NCBI RefSeq assembly: GCF_003627075.1
Contig: NZ_CP032630.1
Span: 372,001 to 436,000 of the forward strand
Length of the DNA stretch: 64,000 nucleotides
Source: Protaetiibacter intestinalis
Lineage (GTDB): Bacteria > Actinomycetota > Actinomycetes > Actinomycetales > Microbacteriaceae
Reading direction: 5' to 3'
A program made the position numbers and the translations under genes. Every line of letters starts with the position of its first letter. Positions within the stretch are counted from its first letter, which is position 1. Shown in pieces: positions 44,291 to 52,816 of the stretch. The notes beneath the pieces are model-generated. The model was not told where the DNA came from. It was given only the letters and a program-made list of their open reading frames with translations, and ran no database searches.

Positions 44291-44959
44291 ATGACGCTCG
44301 CCCCCGAAGCGCCGGCGCGCACCGCCGAGGACTCCCCCGCCGCCCCGACGCGCTCCCGTCGGATCGTGTGGCTCGCCGTGGTGCTCGTCGTCGTGCTCGC
44401 CCTCTCGCTCGTCGGCTGGCGGGTCGCCGCGGCATCCGCGACGGACGGCGTGACCATCGGGTACGACACCGACCCCGTGCGGTGCGACGGCACCGAGGTC
44501 GGCGCACGGCTCGACCCGGAGACCGCCATCACGCGGCCGGTCGTCGTGCTCGACGAGGGGATGGACTGCGTGCTGCGCTTCGTCGTCGCCAACGACGGCT
44601 GGGCCGAACTGCAGCTCGCGAAGGTCTCGCTCGCGGGGTTCGCCACGGACAACGTGTACGGGCTGAGCGCGACGCTGCTGAACCCGGGTGTGGACGGGGG
44701 CGACGACGTCGAGGGAGCACGCGACTTCACGCTGCCCGACGGATCCCTCCTCCTGCCGCCCGGCTCGACCTCCGTCGTCGAGGTCGGCATCCGCTACGCC
44801 GGGGACGCCGCCATGAGCAGATGCTCCGCGGTCGGGATGAGCATCCCCACCGTCCGGGTGACCTCGGGCTGGGGTGCGGATGCGACGGTCACCATGCCGC
44901 GCTGGCAGCTCGTGTGGTTCCAGCAGGGCAGCCTCGAGGACTGCGCCCGGAACGACTGA
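44291..44959 (+). CDS. Membrane-anchored exported protein, unknown function
   Basis: 222 residues. A basic cytoplasmic N-terminus is followed by one transmembrane or signal-anchor helix at about 25-47 (IVWLAVVLVVVLALSLVGW). The external part of about 175 residues looks all-beta and has four cysteines that could form two disulfides. No lipobox and no named domain are recognised. The gene is monocistronic, ends in a terminator-like hairpin, and converges with tRNA-Lys. Confidence 0.75.
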   Translation: MTLAPEAPARTAEDSPAAPTRSRRIVWLAVVLVVVLALSLVGWRVAAASATDGVTIGYDTDPVRCDGTEVGARLDPETAITRPVVVLDEGMDCVLRFVVANDGWAELQLAKVSLAGFATDNVYGLSATLLNPGVDGGDDVEGARDFTLPDGSLLLPPGSTSVVEVGIRYAGDAAMSRCSAVGMSIPTVRVTSGWGADATVTMPRWQLVWFQQGSLEDCARND

Positions 44960-44986
44960 AGCCCCGTCTCTCGCGAGGCGGGGCTT
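44958..44986. terminator. Terminator hairpin shared with tRNA-Lys
   Basis: gaagccccgtctc pairs with gaggcggggcttc (one mismatch) around a short loop. It overlaps the last base of the upstream stop region and lies immediately downstream of tRNA-Lys on the opposite strand, so it can serve both transcripts. Confidence 0.7.
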
Positions 44987-44989
44987 CGG

Positions 44990-45065
<76 letters not shown>

Positions 45066-45109
45066 GCAGCCCACGAGGGGCCGAAGGACAACGATAGCAT
45101 GACCGGAGC

Positions 45110-45619
45110 ATGACTTCATCCGCGTCGAACCTCGCCCCCTCCGCCGCCCCGATCCGGCTCGAGGAGGGCGCGCCGGCCCCCGACTTCACCCTCGTCGACC
45201 AGCACGGCGAACCGTTCACCCTCTCGCAGCTGCGCGGCGGCAAGGTCATCCTCTACTTCTACGGCGAGGCCGGAACGCCCGCCTGCACGGGCCAGGCGTG
45301 CGACTTCCGCGACCGGCTCGACGCCTTCACGGCCGAGGGCTACCAGGTGGTCGGGGTGTCCCGGGATGAGGTGCCCGCGATCGCGAAGATGGCGCGCGAG
45401 GAGCACCTGCCGTTCCCGCTGCTCGCCGACCCCGACCGCCACGTGCACGGGCTCTACGGCACCTTCGGCGAGAAGCAGCTCTACGGCCGCACCGTGCAGG
45501 GCGTCATCCGGGCCACCTTCGTGATCGACGAGGCGGGCGTCATCGAGCGCGCCTTCTACAACATCAAGGCCACCGGCCACGTCGCCATGCTGCGCAAGCG
45601 CCTCGGCCTCACCGCCTGA
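45110..45619 (+). CDS. bcp: Peroxiredoxin, BCP/PrxQ type
   Basis: 169-residue thiol peroxidase that reduces hydrogen and organic peroxides. Peroxidatic Cys59 lies in GTPACTGQAC, with Cys64 five residues later, the atypical 2-Cys arrangement of the BCP family. Other marks are APDFTLVDQHG and VVGVSRDE. The usual TPGCT triad is slightly altered to TPACT. It is cytoplasmic. The ATG has GGAG 4-7 bases upstream. It stands alone next to tRNA-Lys. Confidence 0.93.
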   Translation: MTSSASNLAPSAAPIRLEEGAPAPDFTLVDQHGEPFTLSQLRGGKVILYFYGEAGTPACTGQACDFRDRLDAFTAEGYQVVGVSRDEVPAIAKMAREEHLPFPLLADPDRHVHGLYGTFGEKQLYGRTVQGVIRATFVIDEAGVIERAFYNIKATGHVAMLRKRLGLTA

Positions 45620-45643
45620 CGCGGGGCGGATGCGGCACGCGCC

Positions 45644-46045
45644 TCAGTCGCGCGCGGCGCGGCTCTGCGTGGCCTTGACGACGGAGGGCGCGAAGAGGAT
45701 CGCGAAGGTGACGACCGAGACCGCGACGATCGGCCAACCCCACGCCGGCTGAGCGAAGCTGCCCTGCAGGGCACCCAGTCCGATCGCGAACTGCAACACC
45801 TGCCAGACGATCGCCGACGCGCGCACCCAGGCCTGCCCGCGCAGCAGCCCGACGATCGTCGCCGCCATCCAGGCGACCGCGATGACGACGAGCACGGTGA
45901 GCGCAAGGGCGGTCGCGAGGGAGTCCGGCTCGAGTGTCACGAGGTCGAACAGCAGCACGGCGGCGACCACCGAGACGGCCGCCAACTCGAGCACGAGAAG
46001 TGCCGACAAGGCCCAGAACAGGGGCGGACGGGCCGGGTTTCTCAC
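45644..46045 (-). CDS. Small integral membrane protein, unknown function
   Basis: 133 residues with four hydrophobic segments and a short charged C-terminus. The segment around AIVWQVLQFAIGLGALQG is typical of a widespread actinobacterial family of small membrane proteins, but I cannot name it. The GTG start at 46045 is the only good start for the full hydrophobic segment. It diverges from whiB and converges with the peroxiredoxin. Confidence 0.72.
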   Translation of the reverse strand: MRNPARPPLFWALSALLVLELAAVSVVAAVLLFDLVTLEPDSLATALALTVLVVIAVAWMAATIVGLLRGQAWVRASAIVWQVLQFAIGLGALQGSFAQPAWGWPIVAVSVVTFAILFAPSVVKATQSRAARD

Positions 46046-46244
46046 AGGGATATCCCATTCGCAGACTATTGATAAGGCGTAACAAGTATGAAACAGTGTT
46101 GACGGTTGATGTGACGCTCACAACGCGGTGAGTGCGTCCGGATCGACACACCCCCCACACATTCGGACCCTCTTCAGCCGTGCGCGGAATCCGCTAACCC
46201 GGTTCCGTTCAGCGTCAACAGCAACACGAATGGAGCACCGCAAG
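46046..46244. promoter_or_regulatory. AT-richer divergent region upstream of whiB
   Basis: 199 bases with a locally AT-rich core at about 46060-46110. It contains GTAAC-N6-GAAAC (46079-46094), which matches one half of an actinobacterial GlnR box. It also has a 13-base inverted repeat TGTGA-CGC-TCACA (46110-46122) and a TTGACG that could be a -35. The whiB ribosome site ggagcaccgcaag precedes its ATG. None of these is proven functional. Confidence 0.35.
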
Positions 46245-46493
46245 ATGGACTGGCGCGACAAGGCCGCCTGCCTCACCGTCGACCCCGAACTGTTCTTCCC
46301 CGTCGGGAACACCGGTCCGGCCGTCGACCAGATCGAGAAGGCGAAGACCGTCTGCGGTCGCTGCACCGTCTCCGAGCAGTGCCTGCAGTACGCCCTCGAG
46401 ACCAACCAGGACTCGGGCGTGTGGGGTGGCCTCTCCGAGGACGAGCGCCGCGCCCTGAAGCGCCGCGCCGCCCGCGCGCGCCGCGCCAGCTGA
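46245..46493 (+). CDS. whiB1: WhiB-family transcriptional regulator, WhiB1-like
   Basis: 82-residue iron-sulfur transcription factor. Four cluster cysteines occur at residues 9, 37, 40 and 46 in the C-x27-C-x2-C-x5-C pattern. The GVWGG turn and basic C-terminus (LKRRAARARR) that contacts DNA are present. Alignment by eye is closest to WhiB1 (DPELFFPVGN, DSGVWGG-SEDERRALKRR), an essential regulator in mycobacteria that responds to nitric oxide. The ATG at 46245 is chosen for its ribosome site; an in-frame ATG lies 15 bases upstream. pdtaS is about 6.3 kb downstream, whereas in mycobacteria the two genes are adjacent. Confidence 0.95.
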   Translation: MDWRDKAACLTVDPELFFPVGNTGPAVDQIEKAKTVCGRCTVSEQCLQYALETNQDSGVWGGLSEDERRALKRRAARARRAS

Positions 46494-46515
46494 ACTCACC
46501 CACCGGCCGGGCGCC

Positions 46516-47589
46516 CTACCCGCCGTCCGGGTAGTCCGCCATCCGCGTGACGAACTCGTCACGGTCCGCCTCGCTCAGCACCTCCGGCACGAGGAACCCG
46601 ATCCGCAGACCCTCGATCGGCTCGTCGCTGCCTGCGACCTGCGCCTCGCGCGCGGCGCGGAAGCTGCCGTCGTCGTCGAGCGTCAGGTCGGTGATGTTGG
46701 CGTAGAACCGCATCGGCCCCGGGTAGTCCTCGCTGTACCACTCCCACTCGGGCTGCGTGCGGATGTCGTCGCTGCCGTACAGCCGCTCCAGCATGCCCGG
46801 GTCGAAACCGGATGCCGGGTCGTTGAACGAGTAGAGCGGCGCGAAGCCGTGCTGCTCGAGCACCTCGCCGATGGTGGCCATCGCGTCGAGCTTGAGGGAG
46901 ATGTCGGAGATCGGCTCCGCGGTGCCCCAGCGCTCCGAGGTCCACTCCACGAGCATCGACTCGCCGCCGAAGCCGTTGCGCTCCGCGCGCGTCGACGGGC
47001 CGCGCCCCGCGACCCAGGTGAAGCCGTACTCCTCGCTCAGCCGCTCGCGGATGTCGGCCAGCACCTCCTCGGCGGTCGCCTGCGCCTGCTCGAGCGAGGT
47101 GCGCGCGAGGATCTCGTCGGTGTACTGGCCCTTGATGCCCGGGTAGCCGGCCCAGTAGTCGTCCTCGGGGCTCGTGAGCGTCACCGACGGCGGTCGGGTG
47201 ACGGCGCTCGCCGCCCCGATCGTGCCCACGTTGACGAGCAGCGCGAGCGCGAGCGCCGCCGAGCCGAGCGCGCGACCGCGCGTGTCGACGAGCGAGGCGA
47301 CCACCACGATGAGCACCGCCAACTGCAGCGCGAGCACGAACATGCCGTAGATGGCATCCGTCGCCCCCGCCGCCCACATGATGAGCAGTACGAGCGCGAA
47401 GACGATGGCGGATGCGAGCGCCGCGATGCTGAGCCGGCTCGGCCGGACGCGCGGCACGGGGGGCGCCGCGACCGGCGCCGCGCTCGCCTGCACGCGCTTG
47501 GCCGCGCGGTACCCGCCGGGCGGCGGGGGCGGCGGCGCGCCCGCGTCTGCGCCGAGGTAGTTCTCGCGGTCCCGCGACGAGGTCACCAT
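46516..47589 (-). CDS. Membrane protein with long C-terminal extracytoplasmic or soluble domain
   Basis: 357 residues. A Pro/Ala-rich N-terminus of about 50 residues, three transmembrane helices (about 57-132) and a folded domain of about 220 residues with no recognised family. The start overlaps the preceding TPR-like gene by 7 bases, and it is last in the MoxR-DUF58-VWA operon. It converges with whiB. Possible role: membrane component of the MoxR/VWA assembly; this is inference from position alone. Confidence 0.75.
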   Translation of the reverse strand: MVTSSRDRENYLGADAGAPPPPPPGGYRAAKRVQASAAPVAAPPVPRVRPSRLSIAALASAIVFALVLLIMWAAGATDAIYGMFVLALQLAVLIVVVASLVDTRGRALGSAALALALLVNVGTIGAASAVTRPPSVTLTSPEDDYWAGYPGIKGQYTDEILARTSLEQAQATAEEVLADIRERLSEEYGFTWVAGRGPSTRAERNGFGGESMLVEWTSERWGTAEPISDISLKLDAMATIGEVLEQHGFAPLYSFNDPASGFDPGMLERLYGSDDIRTQPEWEWYSEDYPGPMRFYANITDLTLDDDGSFRAAREAQVAGSDEPIEGLRIGFLVPEVLSEADRDEFVTRMADYPDGG

Positions 47590-48245
47590 GGCCGGTCCGT
47601 CCACTCGTCCCCGTCGCCGCCCTCGTTCTGGTCGTCGCGGTCCTCGGCGCCCTGGTCGAGCTGGTCCTGGAGCTCGTCGAGCTGGTCCTGGTCGGGGGTC
47701 GGCGCCGGCTCCTCCTCGTCGTCGCGACCGCGCAGCTTGTCGCTCAGGTCCTCGCGCTGATCGCTCAGCTCCTCCGACTGGCAGTCGGCGGGGGCCTCCT
47801 GCACCACGATGAGCGCCTCCTGCCAGGCCTGCGTCGCGGTGACCGCATCCCCCCGCTGCTCGGCCGCATCGCCGATCCGTTCCCACACGATCGAGAGGTT
47901 CACGCGCACGGGGCACTCCTCCATGCCGGTCGCGAGCGCGAGCGCCTCCTCGAAGGCGAGCCGGGCCGCGTCGAGCTCGCCGGCATCCGCGAGCCCGACA
48001 CCGCGGTTGAAGGGGGCCTTGTAGGGCTCGAAGTAGTTGAACGGTTCCTGCCCGCGCGCGGCGGACACGGTGCCCGGGTAGTCGCCCGCCGCGTAGCTCG
48101 AGATCGCCTGGTTCGCGAAGGCGTACATGCTGAGCAGCTTGCCGCACACGAGCAGCGCGACGATCACGAGCGGCGCGGATGCGATGAGCGCGATGCGCCG
48201 GGCGAGGCGGCGGCGCCGGTTGGCGCGCAGCAGGGGGTCGGTCAT
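47583..48245 (-). CDS. Membrane-anchored TPR-like protein of the MoxR/VWA operon
   Basis: 220 residues. One transmembrane helix lies at about 17-40. Helical repeats follow at about 45-145 with TPR-like spacing (AFEEALALATG, ATQAWQEALIVV). A highly acidic low-complexity C-terminus (Asp/Glu/Gln-rich, about 165-220) completes the protein. TPR proteins regularly accompany MoxR and VWA proteins, probably as scaffold. It is coupled to both neighbours: ATGA overlap with the VWA gene and a 7-base overlap with the next gene. Confidence 0.78.
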   Translation of the reverse strand: MTDPLLRANRRRRLARRIALIASAPLVIVALLVCGKLLSMYAFANQAISSYAAGDYPGTVSAARGQEPFNYFEPYKAPFNRGVGLADAGELDAARLAFEEALALATGMEECPVRVNLSIVWERIGDAAEQRGDAVTATQAWQEALIVVQEAPADCQSEELSDQREDLSDKLRGRDDEEEPAPTPDQDQLDELQDQLDQGAEDRDDQNEGGDGDEWTDRPW

Positions 48246-50122
48246 CGGGCCGCCTCCCCTCGGGGCGCCCGCGTGTGCACGCGGCCGGTCCGGGTCGCGA
48301 GCTGCACGCCGCGGGCGAGCTCCACGAGCAGCAGCGCCGCGATCACGAACGCGACGAGCCAGCTGAGCTCGATGACGTTCTCGATCTCGCCGTCCTCGGC
48401 CACGACATCCGTCGGCGGTTCGGGCACCTCGAGCGCGCTGCCCGCCGAGCGCTCCTGGTAGTCCACGCCGAGTTCGTCGGCGATCTCCTGGAGGGTCGCC
48501 GGGTCGATCTTCGACAGCGCGCGCTCACCCTGGTACTCGATGTAGTCGCCCGGCCCGTCGACGCCCGCCGAGGTGGAGCGCATCGGACCGCCCTCGGCGG
48601 TGCCGTAGCCGAGCACCGCTCCGCCCGAGACGAGGTCCGCGCTGTCGGCGAAGCTCTCGCGGGGCGAGAACGCGGTCTGCTCGCCGTCGCCCAGGTAGAA
48701 CACCATCCGGGCCCGGTCGGGCGACACCGCCTCCGCGCTCTCGAGCGTCTCGCGCAGCGTGTCCGCGGCGACACCCACCGAGCTGCCGCGCGACTGCGCG
48801 GTGGGCTCGGGCCGCAGCACCGAGAGCGAGGAGGTGAGGGCCGTCGTATCGCTCGTGAGCGGCACGCGCACCTCGGCCTCCGCGCCGAAGGTGATGAGCG
48901 CGAACCGGGCCCCCGGATAACGCCGCACGAGCTCCTCGACGTCGCCGCGCACCCCGTCGAGACGCGGCAGATCGCCGTCCCAGTCCTCGGCGACGATGCT
49001 CGCGGTCGCGTCGACGACGAGCACGACGTCGAGCTCGCTCGCGAGGGTCGGCGAGGAGCCGCCCGGCACCGTCGGGCGCAGCAGCAGCACCCCGCAGGCC
49101 AGCACGAGCGCGATGCGGCCGACCCACAGCATCCGCTCGCGACGACCGCGATCGCGCACCGCCCACAGCACGATCACGAGCGCGAGCGCGGTGACCGCCA
49201 CGATCACGGGCCAGGGGCCGGGGTCGTCGACGCGCACGATGCGGGGCTCGCCCTTCAGCAGGGTCGCGTCCTCCGCCTGCACCTGGGCGACGATCTGGTC
49301 GACCGTCGTCGCCCCGCGCAGCGCGAACGAGGTGCCACCGGTGCCCTCGACGGCCTCGCGCAGCGCGGCCGCCTCCGCGGTCTGCTCGTCGGCCGGGTCG
49401 ATCGCGAACACCCGCACGCCGAGCGAGCCGGCATAGCCCGCGGCCTTGTCGACCGTGATCGTCTCGGCGCCGTTGACCTCGTTGTCGGTCGCCAGGATGA
49501 TCGAGCGCGCGCGGTCGTCGTCCGGGTGGTCGAAGCCGAGCGCGCAGGCGGCGAGACCGTCGCCGACGAGCGAGCCGCCGTTGCCGTTGAGGGTGCCCAC
49601 CCAGTGCTCGGGCACCTCGTCCACGTAGTCGAAGCTCGTGCGCACCCGCTCCAGGTTGTCGCGCACGAAGGCGTAGTCGTCGGTGAGGGGGAAGATGCGC
49701 ACGGGCGAGCTGTTGAAGATCGTGAGCCCCACCCGCTCGCCCTGGAAGTCGTCGGCGAGCTCGGCGAACAGCTCGAGCACCTCCACGTCGACGTCGCTCA
49801 TGGAGCCCGAGACGTCGAGGCAGAGCATGATGTCGCGGCTGTGCGACTCGGGCTCGACGACGCTCTCCCGCATCGGCCGCGCGGCGACGACGGCGGCCGC
49901 CCCGAGCGCCACGGCCGTGAGGGCCAGCACCCCCGCGAGCACCACGAGGCGCCGTGCGACGACCCGCCGCACGCTCGGCAGGGCACGCACCCGCTCGGCC
50001 CGCGCGATCTGGAACCCCCAGGAGGCGCGGCGGGCGCGCCAGCCGAGCACGACGCCCAGCACGACGGCCGCGACGGCGAACGCCGCGACCAGCCCGAGCA
50101 TCCATGCCTGATCTAGCGCCAC
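48242..50122 (-). CDS. Fused double von Willebrand factor A membrane protein (BatA-BatB fusion)
   Basis: 626 residues in one uninterrupted frame. Helices at about 8-27 and 58-80 are followed by a first VWA domain with a full MIDAS (LDVSGS, Asp103-Ser105-Ser107). Helices at about 303-322 and 333-349 lead into a second VWA domain with a variant MIDAS (VDATAS, Asp371) and a final helix at about 586-604. In related operons these are usually two neighbouring genes, so this appears to be a gene fusion. The GTG at 50122 has AGGTGG upstream and overlaps the previous gene by 10 bases; the ATG at 50101 is the alternative. Expected role: metal-dependent protein-protein contacts with the MoxR ATPase. Confidence 0.88.
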   Translation of the reverse strand: MALDQAWMLGLVAAFAVAAVVLGVVLGWRARRASWGFQIARAERVRALPSVRRVVARRLVVLAGVLALTAVALGAAAVVAARPMRESVVEPESHSRDIMLCLDVSGSMSDVDVEVLELFAELADDFQGERVGLTIFNSSPVRIFPLTDDYAFVRDNLERVRTSFDYVDEVPEHWVGTLNGNGGSLVGDGLAACALGFDHPDDDRARSIILATDNEVNGAETITVDKAAGYAGSLGVRVFAIDPADEQTAEAAALREAVEGTGGTSFALRGATTVDQIVAQVQAEDATLLKGEPRIVRVDDPGPWPVIVAVTALALVIVLWAVRDRGRRERMLWVGRIALVLACGVLLLRPTVPGGSSPTLASELDVVLVVDATASIVAEDWDGDLPRLDGVRGDVEELVRRYPGARFALITFGAEAEVRVPLTSDTTALTSSLSVLRPEPTAQSRGSSVGVAADTLRETLESAEAVSPDRARMVFYLGDGEQTAFSPRESFADSADLVSGGAVLGYGTAEGGPMRSTSAGVDGPGDYIEYQGERALSKIDPATLQEIADELGVDYQERSAGSALEVPEPPTDVVAEDGEIENVIELSWLVAFVIAALLLVELARGVQLATRTGRVHTRAPRGEAAR

Positions 50123-50586
50123 GACCGCACCACCTGCCGGGCCGCCTCGAGCCCGAGCGCCGGGTCGACCGGCGGCTGGCGCCGGAACAGGCTCGGGTAC
50201 GAGAAGCGGCTGAGGGCGTCGACGAGCGAGGGATGCACCCCCGCCTCGACGAGGTCGTGGAGCGTCAGCACGGGCGCCTCGAGGCCGCTGTACTCGTTGA
50301 CGAAGCCGCGCATGAGGCGGCTGAGCTCGCCGTGCGCGCGCCGCGCGTCGATCTCTCCCGCGGCGAACCGCGCCCCCACCTCGTCGATCGCGGTCAGGTA
50401 CTCGCCGCGCAGCTGCGCGATCACGGTGGGCTGCTCGCCCTGCGGATGCGGCGGCAGCCGCCGCGGACGGGTCAGCCGTGCGACGAGGAACCCGGCCACG
50501 ACGAGCGCGAGCAGGATCGCGAACACGAGCAGCAGCCATCCGCCCCCGTACTGGACGGGCGGGTAGAGCGGGTCATCGGTGGGCAT
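50113..50586 (-). CDS. Single-pass membrane protein of the MoxR/VWA operon (DUF4381-like)
   Basis: 157 residues: one transmembrane helix at about 15-37, then a helical cytoplasmic domain with RGEYLTAIDEVGARFAAGEIDARRAHGELSRLMR. A protein of this size and layout commonly sits between DUF58 and VWA genes in such operons (DUF4381-like). The assignment is by context and general appearance. It overlaps the DUF58 gene by 14 bases and the VWA gene by 10. Confidence 0.72.
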   Translation of the reverse strand: MPTDDPLYPPVQYGGGWLLLVFAILLALVVAGFLVARLTRPRRLPPHPQGEQPTVIAQLRGEYLTAIDEVGARFAAGEIDARRAHGELSRLMRGFVNEYSGLEAPVLTLHDLVEAGVHPSLVDALSRFSYPSLFRRQPPVDPALGLEAARQVVRSWR

Positions 50587-51460
50587 GCGCCCTCCCGTGC
50601 AGCATCCGCAGCAGGGCGGTCACCGCCGTGTCGCGGCCGTCGAGCTCGACGTGGCTGATGCCGAGCCGGTCGAGCACCGCGCGGCGGGCCGCGTCGTCGG
50701 CGGCGCGCTGCTCGGTGAGCTCGGCCACGACCTCCGCCGAGCCGTGCAGGAACTCGGGCACCGCCCAGCCGCTCGCGGCGTCGCGCCGACCGACCCGCGG
50801 ACGGCTCGCGAGCACCGGGTCGGCGTCGCGCAGCGTCAGCCACACCACGTCGTGCTGGGCGCGCAGCCGCCGCAGCTCGCGCTCGGCGCGCGCGGAGACG
50901 GGTGCCTCATCCGTCACGACGACGAGGATCATGCGCCGGGCGACCCCCTGCGCGACGGCCCGCAGCAGCTCGTCGCGGGTGCTCGCGGCGGGCTCGGCCT
51001 CGATCGCGGCGACCATGGCGCGTAGCAGTTGCTCGATGCCGCCCTCCGAGCGCCGCGGGGCGAGCCGCCGGCCACGGCCGTTCGCGAGGTGCATGAGGGA
51101 GACGTCGTCGTCGTGCCGCACCGCGAGGGTCGCGAGCGCGCCCACGGCGAGCACCGCGAGCTCCGTCTTGCCGCCCTCGTCGCGGGCGCGGGCGCGCATC
51201 GCCGCGCCGGTGTCCACGGCGAACAGCACCGTGTGCCGCCGTTCGGCGTGCGAGCGCTTCACCATCGGCTCGCCCATCCGGGCGGTCGCCTTCCAGTCGA
51301 TGTCGCGCACCTCGTCGCCGTGCTCGTAGGGGCGCAGGTCGTCGAAGTCGAGGCTGCGGCCCCGCACGAGCGAGGCGTACCCGCCGTCGAGCGGGTGCGC
51401 CGACTTGAGGGTCGACGAGATGAAGAGCTTGCTCTTCACCGGCTCGAGGAGGCTGGCCAT
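50573..51460 (-). CDS. DUF58 domain-containing protein
   Basis: 295 residues. The DUF58 signature RPYEHGDEVRDIDWKATAR at about 43-61 is clear, followed by a VWA-like domain (HTVLFAVDTGAAM, with a modified metal motif). DUF58 proteins are encoded with MoxR-type ATPases and VWA proteins. The exact biochemical role is unknown; involvement in maturation or stress adaptation is suspected. The start lies 16 bases after the MoxR stop. The N-terminus LLEPVKSKLFISST lacks a membrane helix. Confidence 0.9.
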   Translation of the reverse strand: MASLLEPVKSKLFISSTLKSAHPLDGGYASLVRGRSLDFDDLRPYEHGDEVRDIDWKATARMGEPMVKRSHAERRHTVLFAVDTGAAMRARARDEGGKTELAVLAVGALATLAVRHDDDVSLMHLANGRGRRLAPRRSEGGIEQLLRAMVAAIEAEPAASTRDELLRAVAQGVARRMILVVVTDEAPVSARAERELRRLRAQHDVVWLTLRDADPVLASRPRVGRRDAASGWAVPEFLHGSAEVVAELTEQRAADDAARRAVLDRLGISHVELDGRDTAVTALLRMLHGRAHAHR

Positions 51461-51476
51461 CGGGTGTCCGCGGAGC

Positions 51477-52472
<996 letters not shown>

Positions 52473-52816
52473 GGGCAGGGTCCTTCCGCGTCGTGACGAG
52501 ACGCGCACCGGCGCCCGGGCATCCACCCTAACCGCCTCACCCCGTCGTATCCGTCTCGACCCCGTCCAGCCTCCGCGTGATTGTCAAACGCTGTAGCGGT
52601 TGGCCAGACGCTGCGGGTGTTTCTGTCGCCGACGGTCGAAACGTATAGCGCGACACGGGCATCGGCCGCGGATGCCACCACCGTCGGAGGAAAGCGCAGA
52701 CGGATGCGGATGCGGATGCCGGAATGGGCTGAGCGTTCGCGCGTCACTCTTTCGCGCTCGGCACCAGACATCACTGCCGCGCCTGGCCAACCGCTACAGC
52801 GTTTGACAGAACAGCA
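52473..52816. other. 344-base intergenic region containing a MITE-like element
   Basis: The gap between MoxR and the pdtaS-type kinase (both leftward) holds the inverted-repeat element at 52582-52808 and, on its MoxR side, the presumed MoxR promoter. No convincing protein-coding frame is present. Confidence 0.6.
52582..52808. mobile_element. MITE-like element with 25-bp perfect terminal inverted repeats
   Basis: The outer 25 bases at 52582-52606 (beginning tgtcaaacgctgtagcggtt) and 52784-52808 are exact reverse complements, giving a 227-base element with a 177-base interior. The interior has no gene of recognisable family and no transposase. No clear target-site duplication is visible at its edges. 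This fits an old or non-autonomous insertion, or a structured RNA locus. Confidence 0.6.

Noticed and set aside
46110..46122. CRP site upstream of whiB
   Set aside because: The half sites TGTGA and TCACA are separated by 3 bases rather than the 6 required for CRP binding.
52584..52806. Two short frames inside the MITE-like element
   Set aside because: Both run between the inverted repeats, have no ribosome site and encode no recognisable protein.
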